In this document: one piece after another, positions 26,116 to 35,272 of the stretch
Layout of the letters: the number at the start of each line of letters is the position of its first letter
Numbering within the stretch: the first letter of the stretch is position 1
Source: Peribacillus faecalis
Lineage (GTDB): Bacteria; Bacillota; Bacilli; Bacillales; DSM-1321
Reading direction: 5' to 3'
NCBI RefSeq assembly: GCF_014712675.1
Contig: NZ_JACXSI010000009.1
Coordinates: forward strand, 1-64,000
Length of the DNA: 64,000 nucleotides
Notes under the pieces: model-generated
Databases searched by the model: none
What the model was told of the DNA's origin: nothing
What the model saw: only the letters and a program-made list of their open reading frames with translations
Translations under genes and position numbers: made by a program

Positions 26116-27338
26116 AACCCCGCGGCTTCCTTTTTATCGTTATTATCGCTAAACAATCGATACAATAACTGTAATTGATTATAATTAGCATAATTAGATT
26201 TCTTACAATTAAACTCTAATTTCTTTCTTAAATTTAGATCTTGGTATAACTTTTCTATTTCATTAGCAATTCCTTCAGGAGACATATTGCAAATAACACC
26301 ATCGTATCCATCATTAATTTGACTGTTTGCTGTAGAGTAATCTGTTATCACTACTGGTTTATTTAAAATTTGTGCTTCGATTACAGTTACTGCTTTCCCT
26401 TCATACCTAGATGGTTGAATATACAAATCTGCATTTAACATAAATGGATAAGGATTTATGTGTTTCCCTAGAAATATAAAATTATTTTCTAAATTATATT
26501 GTTTTACTAATTCCTTTAGGATTGATTCCTCGCCACCATAACCTAAAATATACCATGCTATATTATTAAAACCTCTATCCTTCAATATTTTTAAAGCTTT
26601 AATGGCTTGATCAATTCCCTTTGCATGAGATAGTCTGGCTACAGTAATTATTTTAAATCTAGTATCTAGAAACATAGGATTGTCTATTTTTTCAGTAGCC
26701 AAATTTTTAATTAAATTTGGTGATGTTAAATTTTCAATTACGACTACTTTCTTCTCTAATTCACCATATTTTTTTAAAAAGGATTGTTTTGAAGCTTCTG
26801 AGACCGCAATGATAAAATCAAATTTGTTCCAGATTTTCACATCTGATTTTTCATCTACTTCAATTGCTGAATAATCAGTATGTATCCATGCTATTTTCTT
26901 TTTAGCTTTTACCTTTTCTGCAACAAAATAATGCGGCCATAAATAACTTATCGCTACATCGTATTCTTTATTTAAATCAGGAAGAATCGGTAGTGCAAAT
27001 TTCCACATAAGTTGCATCTGATAGTAACCAGGTTCTGCTATTTTATTAACCCTTCCTTTTATATCAGCCATTATTTTAGAAATTACTCTTGAAATAGCAA
27101 TAGGATATTGTTTAGTTTTCAAGACTTCCGCTATGGATTTCCTAAATGTAGTGTATTGAGTTATTTCCTCTAATAAAGTTATTTTATCAGAGAGTAAATT
27201 CATAAAATCTCCCTGGTGTTTGTACAACATTAAATCCACAGTATAGTTTGCATAATCAAAATTATTTAACAAACTAATTAAACTTCGCTCAACACCGCCT
27301 ATTTCCATATCGAATGATGCTATTAGTACGGATTTCAT
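26112..27338 (-). CDS. Family 4 glycosyltransferase
   Basis: 408 aa, GT-B fold. FDMEIGGVERSLISLLNNFDY at the N-terminus, TVARLSHAKGIDQAIKALKIL and the E-x7-E site in PSRYEGKAVTVIEAQILNKP. Related to the tandem pair at 21504-23896 but more distant. It begins one base after the GT32 stop region, so the genes are tightly packed. Function as a repeat-unit transferase is inferred from family and context. Confidence 0.88.
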   Translation of the reverse strand: MKSVLIASFDMEIGGVERSLISLLNNFDYANYTVDLMLYKHQGDFMNLLSDKITLLEEITQYTTFRKSIAEVLKTKQYPIAISRVISKIMADIKGRVNKIAEPGYYQMQLMWKFALPILPDLNKEYDVAISYLWPHYFVAEKVKAKKKIAWIHTDYSAIEVDEKSDVKIWNKFDFIIAVSEASKQSFLKKYGELEKKVVVIENLTSPNLIKNLATEKIDNPMFLDTRFKIITVARLSHAKGIDQAIKALKILKDRGFNNIAWYILGYGGEESILKELVKQYNLENNFIFLGKHINPYPFMLNADLYIQPSRYEGKAVTVIEAQILNKPVVITDYSTANSQINDGYDGVICNMSPEGIANEIEKLYQDLNLRKKLEFNCKKSNYANYNQLQLLYRLFSDNNDKKEAAGL

Positions 27339-28082
27339 TTATATATTCTCTCCTCTAGAAAAAGTCGATCTTATTCTAGCTATATTACTCCCACCTATTA
27401 CTTTGGCTGCCAGCTTTTTAACTTTTCCTTTCATTCTAGTTTTCAATGGCATCCAACTCTTATAAAAATGATGCATAGCATAAGTGTTTTTTGTTTTCAT
27501 TGTATAGCAATTAATATAATCATAAGGTGAAAAGTAATCTTGGGAAAAAAAAGCGCCACATCCTTTTATTTCTTGATATGTGCCGCTTCTCTTAAGCCCC
27601 TTTTTTTCTAACAGTTCTGTAACTATTGCTACATTTGTTTTTTCATTTAATTGACCATCTGATTGAATAAAATCGAGATTTTTATAACTATCTACAAAAG
27701 TTTTGATGAATGGATGCTGTTTTTTTGCACCTATAGTGCTTGTTGCTATATAATTTGCCTGTTCAAAGCCCCAAAAGGAATCATGATGGAGTAAATCATC
27801 AAAAGATTTGAATACTTCCACATCAGTATCTAAATATATGCCCCCGTACTGGTACAATGAATGAACCCTTACATAATCGCTAACAAAAGCATATTTTCCC
27901 GTTTTGTATGCTTCTTTTACATAATTGTTAATGGATAGATCGAAGTTATCTTCATTCCACTCTTTAATTTCATAATCAACTAGTACTTCTCGCCAGCTCT
28001 TAATACAACGCTTAATGAGTTCTGGCTTTTCCTTTTTTCCAAACCAACAGTAGTGGATGATTTTAGGAATACTTTCTTTCAC
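27339..28082 (-). CDS. Family 32-like glycosyltransferase
   Basis: 247 aa. IPKIIHYCWFGKKEKPELIK at the start and YVRVHSLYQYGGIYLDTDVEV (about residues 88-108) give the DXD motif and overall pattern of GT32 (capsular polysaccharide and Och1-like) enzymes. No membrane segment. It follows the SinR-like gene by only 5 bp, so the regulator is embedded in the operon rather than flanking it. Confidence 0.85.
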   Translation of the reverse strand: MKESIPKIIHYCWFGKKEKPELIKRCIKSWREVLVDYEIKEWNEDNFDLSINNYVKEAYKTGKYAFVSDYVRVHSLYQYGGIYLDTDVEVFKSFDDLLHHDSFWGFEQANYIATSTIGAKKQHPFIKTFVDSYKNLDFIQSDGQLNEKTNVAIVTELLEKKGLKRSGTYQEIKGCGAFFSQDYFSPYDYINCYTMKTKNTYAMHHFYKSWMPLKTRMKGKVKKLAAKVIGGSNIARIRSTFSRGENI

Positions 28083-28087
28083 TTTTC

Positions 28088-28444
28088 CTACTCCTTTTTA
28101 TTACAATTAGAAAGATGATTCTGCCACTGAATGAATTCAATAAGAGTTTTATAATGATGCAGTTGTTCTTTTTGTATTCCAGATTTCTTTAACTCTTTAA
28201 TGAAATCTATCCACTCTTTTTCAAGTATTTGCGAATCATCTTGTTTTAAGATAGGACTTAATATTGTATCAATTTCTACTTGTAATACATTTGCAAGTTT
28301 TATAATAACTTCAACAGAAGGATTTTGATTTAGGTCTCTTTCTATATTGCTCAAATAAGATTTTGATATGTTTGACCTTCCAGCTAATTCCGAGAGAGTA
28401 AATCCTCTGTCTTTCCGAATTTCTGAAATTTTTTTCCCTATCAT
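28088..28444 (-). CDS. sinR: SinR-like HTH repressor embedded in the eps operon
   Basis: 118 aa with the two-part SinR layout. An XRE helix-turn-helix (residues about 5-62: ISEIRKDRGFTLSELAGRS then ISKSYLSNIERDLNQNPSVE) is followed by a Sin-type oligomerisation segment (about 78-110: LEKEWIDFIKELKKSGIQKE, FIQWQ). The NPS after the recognition helix and the EW...SGI block match B. subtilis SinR closely. SinR represses eps genes by binding GTTCTYT sites. Three inverted GTTC-N8-GAAC sites occur at promoters in this window. No SinI antirepressor was found. It sits mid-operon, so repression would feed back on its own expression. Confidence 0.85.
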   Translation of the reverse strand: MIGKKISEIRKDRGFTLSELAGRSNISKSYLSNIERDLNQNPSVEVIIKLANVLQVEIDTILSPILKQDDSQILEKEWIDFIKELKKSGIQKEQLHHYKTLIEFIQWQNHLSNCNKKE

Positions 28445-28473
28445 ATAAAGTCCCTCTTCATTAACATTGAAAT

Positions 28474-29637
28474 TTATTTTGTTACGAAATTTGTATCGTA
28501 TTTAAATGCTTTAGTTATCGTAGAAATAATTAGTAATTGTTCTGCGGTTGTAAGATTTGAACCTGATGGTAAACATAGTCCTGTTTTGAATAGTTTTTCT
28601 GCTACATGCTCATTTTCATCATGAGGATAATATGTACTGTCTTTGAAAAGGGGCTGCATATGAAGTGGTTTCCATACATGTCTTGCTTCAATATTCGCTG
28701 CTTCCAAAACTTCTAAAAGAGCTGATACGGTCATTGGTGATATATTTTCTGAAATCGTTAAAGCTGTTAACCACCGATTTGATTGTGTATGTTCTAATTC
28801 AGGCATAAAATTAATTCCTTGTAATTCTGCTAAAAAGCTATAATATGAATTAAAAATATTTCTTCTTGTTTCTACCCGCTGATGCAATACTTTTAATTGA
28901 CTACGGCCAACAGCAGCTAAAATATTACTCATTCTATAATTGTATCCAAGTTTACTATGCTGATAGTAAGGTGCCGGATCTTTAGCTTGTGCAGCTAGAA
29001 AGCGTGCGTTCTTTATTGCTTCACTATCATTAGATACAAGCATCCCACCTCCAGATGTAGTAATTATTTTATTTCCATTAAAAGAATAAACACCAAATTT
29101 TCCGAATGTCCCGCTTGCCTGTCCTTTATAAGTAGATCCTAATGATTCCGCGGCATCTTCGATTATGGGAACGTTATAAAGTTTGCATAGCTCACAAATT
29201 TCGTCCATTTTCGCCGGCTGTCCATATAAATTCACGACAATAACCGCTTTAGGTAATTTGCCATCAGATGCTGCATCTTTAAGGGCTCTCTCAAGAGCTA
29301 ACGGAGACATATTCCAAGTGTCTGGTTCTGAGTCAATAAATACTGGTTCTGCACCTAAATATAAAATTGGATTTGCTGAAGCAACAAAGGTAAGTGTTGA
29401 ACAGAAGACAATATCATCTTTTTTTACATCCAATAAAGAAAGAGCTAAATGAATCGCAGCTGTACCCGAACTGACAGCTATTGCATCATTAGCCCCAACA
29501 TAACTCGCTAATTCCTTTTCAAATGCTTCTACATTCGGACCAAGAGGTGCAATCCAGTTAGAAGCGAATGCTTCTTTAATGTATTCGATCTCTTCTCCGC
29601 TCATATGAGGAGGGGAAAGGAGGATTTTCTTCTTCAT
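28474..29637 (-). CDS. epsN: EpsN/PglE-like sugar aminotransferase
   Basis: 387 aa from ATG 29637, with AAGGGAG upstream. DegT/DnrJ/EryC1 family, PLP-dependent. The Lys that binds PLP is in YSFNGNKIITTSGGGM (about residues 180-195); VSSGTAAIHLAL and EDAAESLGSTY are the cofactor-binding parts. With EpsL and EpsM it probably makes a bacillosamine-type sugar: EpsC-like dehydratase, then this aminotransferase, then EpsM acetylation. Confidence 0.9.
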   Translation of the reverse strand: MKKKILLSPPHMSGEEIEYIKEAFASNWIAPLGPNVEAFEKELASYVGANDAIAVSSGTAAIHLALSLLDVKKDDIVFCSTLTFVASANPILYLGAEPVFIDSEPDTWNMSPLALERALKDAASDGKLPKAVIVVNLYGQPAKMDEICELCKLYNVPIIEDAAESLGSTYKGQASGTFGKFGVYSFNGNKIITTSGGGMLVSNDSEAIKNARFLAAQAKDPAPYYQHSKLGYNYRMSNILAAVGRSQLKVLHQRVETRRNIFNSYYSFLAELQGINFMPELEHTQSNRWLTALTISENISPMTVSALLEVLEAANIEARHVWKPLHMQPLFKDSTYYPHDENEHVAEKLFKTGLCLPSGSNLTTAEQLLIISTITKAFKYDTNFVTK

Positions 29638-29651
29638 TATGTTAACTCCCT

Positions 29652-30281
29652 TCACCAAACTTTTTCTATTACTTTTGCCGGACTTCCGACAGCTTTAGAG
29701 TAAGAAGGTATATTATGAATAATTGTTGAACCAGCTCCGATCATACACCATTCTCCTATTGCAATCCCTGGTATTACCGAAGCAGCTGCACTTATCTGTG
29801 TTCCTTCTCCAACTTTCACTAATCCCGTTAACGTGGCATTTGGTGCAATATGTGCAAAATCTTCTATTACATTATCATGTTCCACCACAGCAGATGAATT
29901 TATGATAACGTGATTTCCGATAACTGTATTAGCGTTAATTACCACTTTAGGCATAATGACTGTGCCATAACCTATTTTCACACTAGGGCTAATTACGGCC
30001 GAAGGATGGAGCAATGATGCATATTTATCGGACGGGATTTTTAGTTCTGTAACTATCTTTTTTCTTATCTTATTATTTCCAATAGCAAGTATAATTTTAA
30101 ACTCATAGCTTTGCTCAAGTTCTTTTATATAAGAAATGGGAGCATACAATATGTCACTTTTAACAACTTTCGTGAACTGATCGTCTAAAACAGCAAATAA
30201 TTCAAACTTCTTATTCGCTAAAACCAAATCTCTAATAACCCTCGAATGACCGCCATTGCCTATAAGTATAATTTTCTCCAT
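29652..30281 (-). CDS. epsM: EpsM/PglD-like sugar O/N-acetyltransferase
   Basis: 209 aa. A small Rossmann-like N-terminal domain (KIILIGNGGHSRVIRDLVL) is joined to a left-handed beta-helix of hexapeptide repeats (about residues 90-190: GYGTVIMPKVVINANTVIGN, VEHDNVI, IGAGSTIIHNIP). The catalytic His of PglD is likely in VVEHDNVIEDFAHIAP. It acetylates the amino sugar made by the EpsN-like enzyme. Start and the EpsL stop overlap. Confidence 0.9.
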   Translation of the reverse strand: MEKIILIGNGGHSRVIRDLVLANKKFELFAVLDDQFTKVVKSDILYAPISYIKELEQSYEFKIILAIGNNKIRKKIVTELKIPSDKYASLLHPSAVISPSVKIGYGTVIMPKVVINANTVIGNHVIINSSAVVEHDNVIEDFAHIAPNATLTGLVKVGEGTQISAAASVIPGIAIGEWCMIGAGSTIIHNIPSYSKAVGSPAKVIEKVW

Positions 30282-30886
30282 TACATACCTTCTTTTTTCT
30301 GAGAACCTATAAATTTTTCAACAGTCACATGATTGGATTGCGTAATTCCCTCTGATTGAATTACTTTCTTAATCGTCACAAACAAAATTCTCATATCTAA
30401 CCAAAAAGTCCGATTTGAAGCATACCAACTGTCCAAAGCTAGTTTTTCTTCCCAGGTTATTGAATTTCTTCCGTTAATTTGTGCCCATCCTGTAATACCC
30501 GGCTTTACTTTATGCCTCTTTGCTTGTTCTTTAGTATATAAAGGTAAATATTCTAATAATAATGGTCGCGGACCTACTAAACTGATATCCCCGCGTATTA
30601 CATTCCATAATTGCGGTAATTCATCTAAGCTGTAACTCCTCAATAATTTCCCGAAATGTTCAAGTCGATCAGCATCAGGCAACAATTGTCCGTTTTCATC
30701 TTTTTTATTATTCATTGTTCTAAATTTATAAAATTTAAAAGGTTTTCCATGTAGGCCTGGACGCTCTTGAATAAAGAGAATCGGGGTACCAATCTTAATT
30801 TTTATTAAGATAGCAAGTATACACATAACCGGCATAAAAATTATAAATAATAAAGTGGACACTAATAAATCAAAAAATCTTTTCAT
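30281..30886 (-). CDS. epsL: EpsL/PglC-like undecaprenyl-phosphate sugar-1-phosphate transferase
   Basis: 201 aa. One N-terminal membrane hairpin helix (LLVSTLLFIIFMPVMCILAIL), then the conserved FIQERPGLHGKPFKFYKFRTM, DELPQLWNVIRGDISLVGPRP and KPGITGWAQINGRN. It starts the lipid-linked repeat unit by loading the first sugar phosphate, likely a diacetamido sugar given EpsM and EpsN next door. Confidence 0.92.
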   Translation of the reverse strand: MKRFFDLLVSTLLFIIFMPVMCILAILIKIKIGTPILFIQERPGLHGKPFKFYKFRTMNNKKDENGQLLPDADRLEHFGKLLRSYSLDELPQLWNVIRGDISLVGPRPLLLEYLPLYTKEQAKRHKVKPGITGWAQINGRNSITWEEKLALDSWYASNRTFWLDMRILFVTIKKVIQSEGITQSNHVTVEKFIGSQKKEGM

Positions 30887-30905
30887 TTCTCCATATCCAT
30901 CCTTA

Positions 30906-31049
30906 TCACTTATTTTTCATTGCTAATATGATTTGCTGTTTTATTTCTTCAACTAAATCCTTCGCATTTATGTTCTCCGATTCTATATTACAAGCATAAG
31001 TAAGGATTTTTTTTAAAATGACTTCATCTAAATAACTAGTTTCTTTCAT
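30906..31049 (-). CDS. Small hypothetical protein between galE and epsL
   Basis: 47 aa, not recognised. ATG 31049 has AAAGGTGAG at a good distance, and the frame reads MKETSYLDEVILKKILTY and then ACNIESENINAKDLVEEI. It is predicted helical with charged residues, no signal peptide and no membrane segment. It fills the only gap in this part of the operon. A role as a small regulator or partner protein is possible, but it does not show the SinI dimerisation pattern. Confidence 0.5.
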   Translation of the reverse strand: MKETSYLDEVILKKILTYACNIESENINAKDLVEEIKQQIILAMKNK

Positions 31050-31081
31050 AATCTCACCTTTAACTTTGGATAAAATATTCT

Positions 31082-32110
31082 TTATGATTGAATGGAGGTA
31101 TGCTCTGCTATATATCCATTCGGATTACTGCTTTGCCATTTCCAGGCATCTTTACACATTTGAGTTATTGTCTTATCAGCATACCATCCTAATTCCTTAT
31201 TAGCTTTTGATGCATTTGCAAAACAAATGGCTGCGTCGCCGGGTCTTGAATTAACAATGTTATAAGGAATATCAACACCGGTTGCTTTTTCAAAAGCTTG
31301 AACAATTTCTAACACGCTGTACCCTTTTCCTGTTCCGAGGTTATAAATAGAAACTTCTTCTAAAGGTGAATGCTCTAGTGCTTTCAGATGACCGATAGCC
31401 AAATCTACAACATGGATGTAGTCTCTAACACCAGTTCCATCTTTAGTTGGATATTGGTTTCCAAACACTTGAAGTTCTGGCAATTCTCCAATTGCCACTT
31501 TTGTTATATACGGCATTAAGTTATTCGGGATTCCGTTTGGATCTTCTCCAATCAGACCACTTTCGTGAGCACCTATTGGATTAAAATACCGCAAAATGGA
31601 TATGCTCCATTTTGGATCTGAAAAATGGATATCATGTAATATCTCTTCTATTATTAGTTTCGTTCTTCCGTATGGATTAGTCACATTTAAAGGGAAGTCT
31701 TCAAAAATTGGTACCTTCTCAGGCATTCCATACACTGTTGCTGAGGAACTGAAAATTAACTTTTTTACATTATTTTTTTGCATGACTTCACATAAATTAA
31801 TCGTACTCTGCAAATTGGTTTTGAAATATTTCAAAGGCTTTGCAACAGATTCTCCAACTGCCTTAAGACCTGCAAAATGAATGACCGCATCTATTTGATG
31901 TTTGTAAAAAACCATTTCCAAATCCTCTTTATTACACAAATCTATTTCATAAAAAAAGAAGCTTTTCCCTGTAATCATTTGTACACGGTTTAAAGCTTCT
32001 TTTTTACTATTCGAAAGATTATCTACAATCACCAATTCATAGCCGGCATTTAAAAGTTCGACACATGTATGTGACCCTATATATCCAGCTCCTCCAGTTA
32101 CTAATATCAC
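31082..32110 (-). CDS. galE: UDP-glucose 4-epimerase
   Basis: 342 aa. NAD-binding TGGAGYIGSH at residues about 5-14, catalytic Ser in FSSSATVYGMPE and YxxxK in NPYGRTK. Full length for GalE. It interconverts UDP-glucose and UDP-galactose (or the N-acetyl forms) and supplies galactose for the polymer, with UDP-glucose coming from the GalU proteins. GTG start at 32110. Confidence 0.95.
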   Translation of the reverse strand: MILVTGGAGYIGSHTCVELLNAGYELVIVDNLSNSKKEALNRVQMITGKSFFFYEIDLCNKEDLEMVFYKHQIDAVIHFAGLKAVGESVAKPLKYFKTNLQSTINLCEVMQKNNVKKLIFSSSATVYGMPEKVPIFEDFPLNVTNPYGRTKLIIEEILHDIHFSDPKWSISILRYFNPIGAHESGLIGEDPNGIPNNLMPYITKVAIGELPELQVFGNQYPTKDGTGVRDYIHVVDLAIGHLKALEHSPLEEVSIYNLGTGKGYSVLEIVQAFEKATGVDIPYNIVNSRPGDAAICFANASKANKELGWYADKTITQMCKDAWKWQSSNPNGYIAEHTSIQS

Positions 32111-32126
32111 AGAACACTCACCTTCC

Positions 32127-33212
32127 TTATATAAGATTCTCTAAAATAGGACTTCGGTAATAAAGGTTTAAACTAATGACAGTTTCGTAATAATAATAGG
32201 CAAAATAAAAGATTAGCATACAATAATAAATGAATTTTTGATCTTTTCTCGCAAAAATCACTAAGATCCATGAGATTAATACTAATTGGAATAGATTAAA
32301 ATAAATTGATACTCGGGCAAATATCCAGTTTTGAGTTGAAATGATCATAAAAATCAATCCAAATAGTGACATATTGACAATATAATCGACGTTAGGGAAA
32401 ACTTCTCTTAATTTATCTCTCCCTAAATACGCTAAGATAAGTGGTGCTGAACTAACAACTACACGGATTATATTAGCTCCTCCTTCATCAAAAGATGAAT
32501 ACTCGCTATATTGAGTATCTTCAATCGCTGAAAATAGGATTGATGTAAACTGTTCAAAGCCTATTACAATTAATATAGATACTACTAAACTGAAAATGGT
32601 GAACTTTGACCAAGCCTTAACGCGCGTCAGGAAATACATTGGCAATAAAATAAGTGCGCTAAAATGGAATGTCGATGCAAATAAAATAATTAAAGCATAT
32701 TTTACAAAGTTCCCTTTTAGTAAATATTTAATCGCTATAAAACAAATAGCTGCTGCCATTACTTGACGTAAACCATTCATTGAAACAACATGTGTACCGC
32801 CCGTAATATAAACGAAAGTACTTAACTCGAAAAATTTAGAATAATTGTAAAAAACAGCTATAATCAATATATTTGTGACCATTGCTGTAATAAAAATTAA
32901 ATATTGTGGCTTGTCAGTAAAGTTTTGAAGGATCATTTGATAAATACCAAATCCAATATCCTTACCTTCTTTAACCTTTTCCCAGTTAAACTCTTGTGTT
33001 TTAAAGGAATGAGCATATAGCGGCGTATCACCAATATTTGTTTGTAACCCAGAAACAATTACTAAAGTTGCCATAACAAGAAATACAAGAAGCTTATTTG
33101 GTTTAGGATAATTCGTATTAATTCCATTATCTAGATAAGCTGGTTTAGCAAATAGTCTACTTAAAATCGAAAATATAAAAACAAGTGCAAGATTGATCCA
33201 TAAAATGGTCAC
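32127..33212 (-). CDS. EpsG-like Wzy polysaccharide polymerase
   Basis: 361 aa with ten or more membrane helices. The EpsG family pattern is seen in FLVMATLVIVSGLQTNIGDT, a conserved GFGIYQMILQNFTDKPQYLIF block and TGGTHVVSMNGLRQVMAAAI (Arg in the polymerase loop). It joins repeat units on the outer face of the membrane. GTG start overlaps the GT2 stop (GTGA). Confidence 0.88.
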   Translation of the reverse strand: MTILWINLALVFIFSILSRLFAKPAYLDNGINTNYPKPNKLLVFLVMATLVIVSGLQTNIGDTPLYAHSFKTQEFNWEKVKEGKDIGFGIYQMILQNFTDKPQYLIFITAMVTNILIIAVFYNYSKFFELSTFVYITGGTHVVSMNGLRQVMAAAICFIAIKYLLKGNFVKYALIILFASTFHFSALILLPMYFLTRVKAWSKFTIFSLVVSILIVIGFEQFTSILFSAIEDTQYSEYSSFDEGGANIIRVVVSSAPLILAYLGRDKLREVFPNVDYIVNMSLFGLIFMIISTQNWIFARVSIYFNLFQLVLISWILVIFARKDQKFIYYCMLIFYFAYYYYETVISLNLYYRSPILENLI

Positions 33213-34144
33213 TGATTAAAACCCTTTCTCTCACCTTGTTGTACTGTAGCAACAATTTTTTCTGTTTTCGTTTTATATAATATAAGTAGGAATAAAATAT
33301 ATCCAAACGGTAAAGCATAGAGTGTAAGTAGTTTTTTTGGACTATCTTTAACTAACCGTTTATTTTTCATCATTAAGCTACTAGAAACATAATGTATAGC
33401 CTGACGAAACTTATAAATAGTACTTCCGAATGGAAGTTTCATGAGCTCTTTTCTGAAAAAAGAAAAACCTTGTGGGTTGTTTCGATATTGTTTGTACATG
33501 TTAAGTGATGAGCCATCTGGCAAATATTCAACATAGCAAACTATTTCATTCATTACTAGCAGTTCATATTGCTGATCAATTTTGAAATACTTATAAGTGA
33601 GACCGACATATTTCTCGTTTTCGAACAAAGGATAAGGATACTGTTTTGTTAATTCCGTGCGATATATGAGTTTTTTATCACCGGTAACTCCTTGCTTTTG
33701 ATATAAATCAAATAAAGTCGATGAAGTTATTTCTTCTGGTAATCTAGACCCTAAAATTTGATTGTCTGTCGTTGCATCTAAAGCAACAATACCACTATAC
33801 TTTTCGCTTCCGTATTTTCTCCAAAAACGAACAATCTTTTCTACAGCATCATCCGCCATATAATCATCTGAATCTATACATACATTTAGTTCCGTATTTA
33901 TATGTTCATATGCTGTATTATGGGCTCCATGCATTCCTTGATTCTCTTGGTAGACATATTCGATTTCAAAAGGAGCTTCTGTCACCCATTTTTCTACTAG
34001 TTGTTTTGTTGTATCTGTTGATCCATCATCTATAATCAACCATTTAAATTCTTTTGATGTTTGTCTGAGAAGACTTTCGTAACAGAGGTGTAAGGAATAA
34101 GCTCTATTATATGTTGGAGTAAAAACGGTAAGAGTAGGACTCAA
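33209..34144 (-). CDS. Family 2 glycosyltransferase
   Basis: 311 aa from a TTG start at 34144, preceded by GGGAGGGG; the open frame extends to 34177 but without an RBS. GT-A motifs: TVFTPTYNRAYSLHLCYESL, WLIIDDGSTD and ELNVCIDSDDYMADDA. A C-terminal hydrophobic stretch near residue 280 may bind the membrane. Tightly packed between a GT4 gene and the polymerase. Confidence 0.87.
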   Translation of the reverse strand: MSPTLTVFTPTYNRAYSLHLCYESLLRQTSKEFKWLIIDDGSTDTTKQLVEKWVTEAPFEIEYVYQENQGMHGAHNTAYEHINTELNVCIDSDDYMADDAVEKIVRFWRKYGSEKYSGIVALDATTDNQILGSRLPEEITSSTLFDLYQKQGVTGDKKLIYRTELTKQYPYPLFENEKYVGLTYKYFKIDQQYELLVMNEIVCYVEYLPDGSSLNMYKQYRNNPQGFSFFRKELMKLPFGSTIYKFRQAIHYVSSSLMMKNKRLVKDSPKKLLTLYALPFGYILFLLILYKTKTEKIVATVQQGERKGFNQ

Positions 34145-34145
34145 A

Positions 34146-35261
34146 CTATACCCCTCCCATCGAATAGACTTTTTCATAATAGGAGACTAACCAGTTTGCT
34201 GTTGTTGTTGTATCAAATCCATTGCTGCTCATCTGTTCAAAAGTATCAGTATGCTGAAGGGATGAAGACAATATTGTTTCAGCCCAGACCTTTGATGAAT
34301 CCCTTAAACTCATAAACTGAATTCGGTCAGTTATCTCAACTTCATTTGTAATAGAGTTAGAGACTATACATTTCAAACCGGCAGCTTGAGCCTCAATTAA
34401 AACAACTGGAAGCCCCTCAAATAATGACGGAAATAAAAACAGATCCATTGCTTGCATTAACTGTGGTATATCTTCTCTTACTCCTAAAAACTTCACATTA
34501 GCTGATAAACCTAATTTATGTACTTTTTCTTTTATTTTTTTCTTAAGATTACCTTCACCTATAAGCAGTAAGGTCACATTAGGAAACATGTCATGGACCG
34601 CCTTAAAAATATCAATCAAAAAATCATGATTTTTTTGTTTGTTAAATCTACCAACATGGCCAATAACTATACTTTCACCAACATTTAGGTTCTCTCGTAA
34701 TTTAAGTCGGACTTCTGGATCAAATTGAAATTCTTTCACATTTACAGCATTATTTAAAACAATTGTGCCTTTTTGGTCTGTATTTTTTCCGAATAGCCAG
34801 TTACCAGCTCTTTTTGAGCAAGCGAAATATTGATTTGTATGACTCTTAAGAAGAGCTCGAGCATATATACGGAAAGGCAGTTTAAAATCAACGCTTAAGT
34901 CACTTAAATGACTATGAGCAATCCGTATTGGAACATGTGCCTTTTTTGCAGCCCTTAATACAAAGCTACTATTTTCATTTATATGGGAATGGACAATTCT
35001 ATACTCTTTATAATTTTGGAAAAAATAGTCTAATTTCTTGAAATACAGTCTATAGTTTCCTGGCCGGATAGGCGGCATCCGATAGATTTTCCCTCCCAAT
35101 TCTTCTATTTCATCATCGTAATGACCTCGTTCTTCGCGATGGACCATAAAATCAAATTGAATTTGATCCCGATCAATAGCGCGATAATAGTTCATTAGCA
35201 TTGTTTCAAGGCCGCCACGATTCATAATCGTAACAACTTGAAGAATTCGAATTGGTTTCAT
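34146..35261 (-). CDS. Family 4 glycosyltransferase (EpsF-like)
   Basis: 371 aa. LQVVTIMNRGGLETMLMNYYR at the N-terminus, IGHVGRFNKQKNHDFLIDIF, and the E-x7-E region FPSLFEGLPVVLIEAQAAGL (about residues 283-302). The start and spacing resemble EpsF-type enzymes of Bacillus eps clusters. Retaining GT-B enzyme acting on the cytoplasmic lipid-linked intermediate. Confidence 0.88.
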   Translation of the reverse strand: MKPIRILQVVTIMNRGGLETMLMNYYRAIDRDQIQFDFMVHREERGHYDDEIEELGGKIYRMPPIRPGNYRLYFKKLDYFFQNYKEYRIVHSHINENSSFVLRAAKKAHVPIRIAHSHLSDLSVDFKLPFRIYARALLKSHTNQYFACSKRAGNWLFGKNTDQKGTIVLNNAVNVKEFQFDPEVRLKLRENLNVGESIVIGHVGRFNKQKNHDFLIDIFKAVHDMFPNVTLLLIGEGNLKKKIKEKVHKLGLSANVKFLGVREDIPQLMQAMDLFLFPSLFEGLPVVLIEAQAAGLKCIVSNSITNEVEITDRIQFMSLRDSSKVWAETILSSSLQHTDTFEQMSSNGFDTTTTANWLVSYYEKVYSMGGV

Positions 35262-35272
35262 CCTTTTATCAC

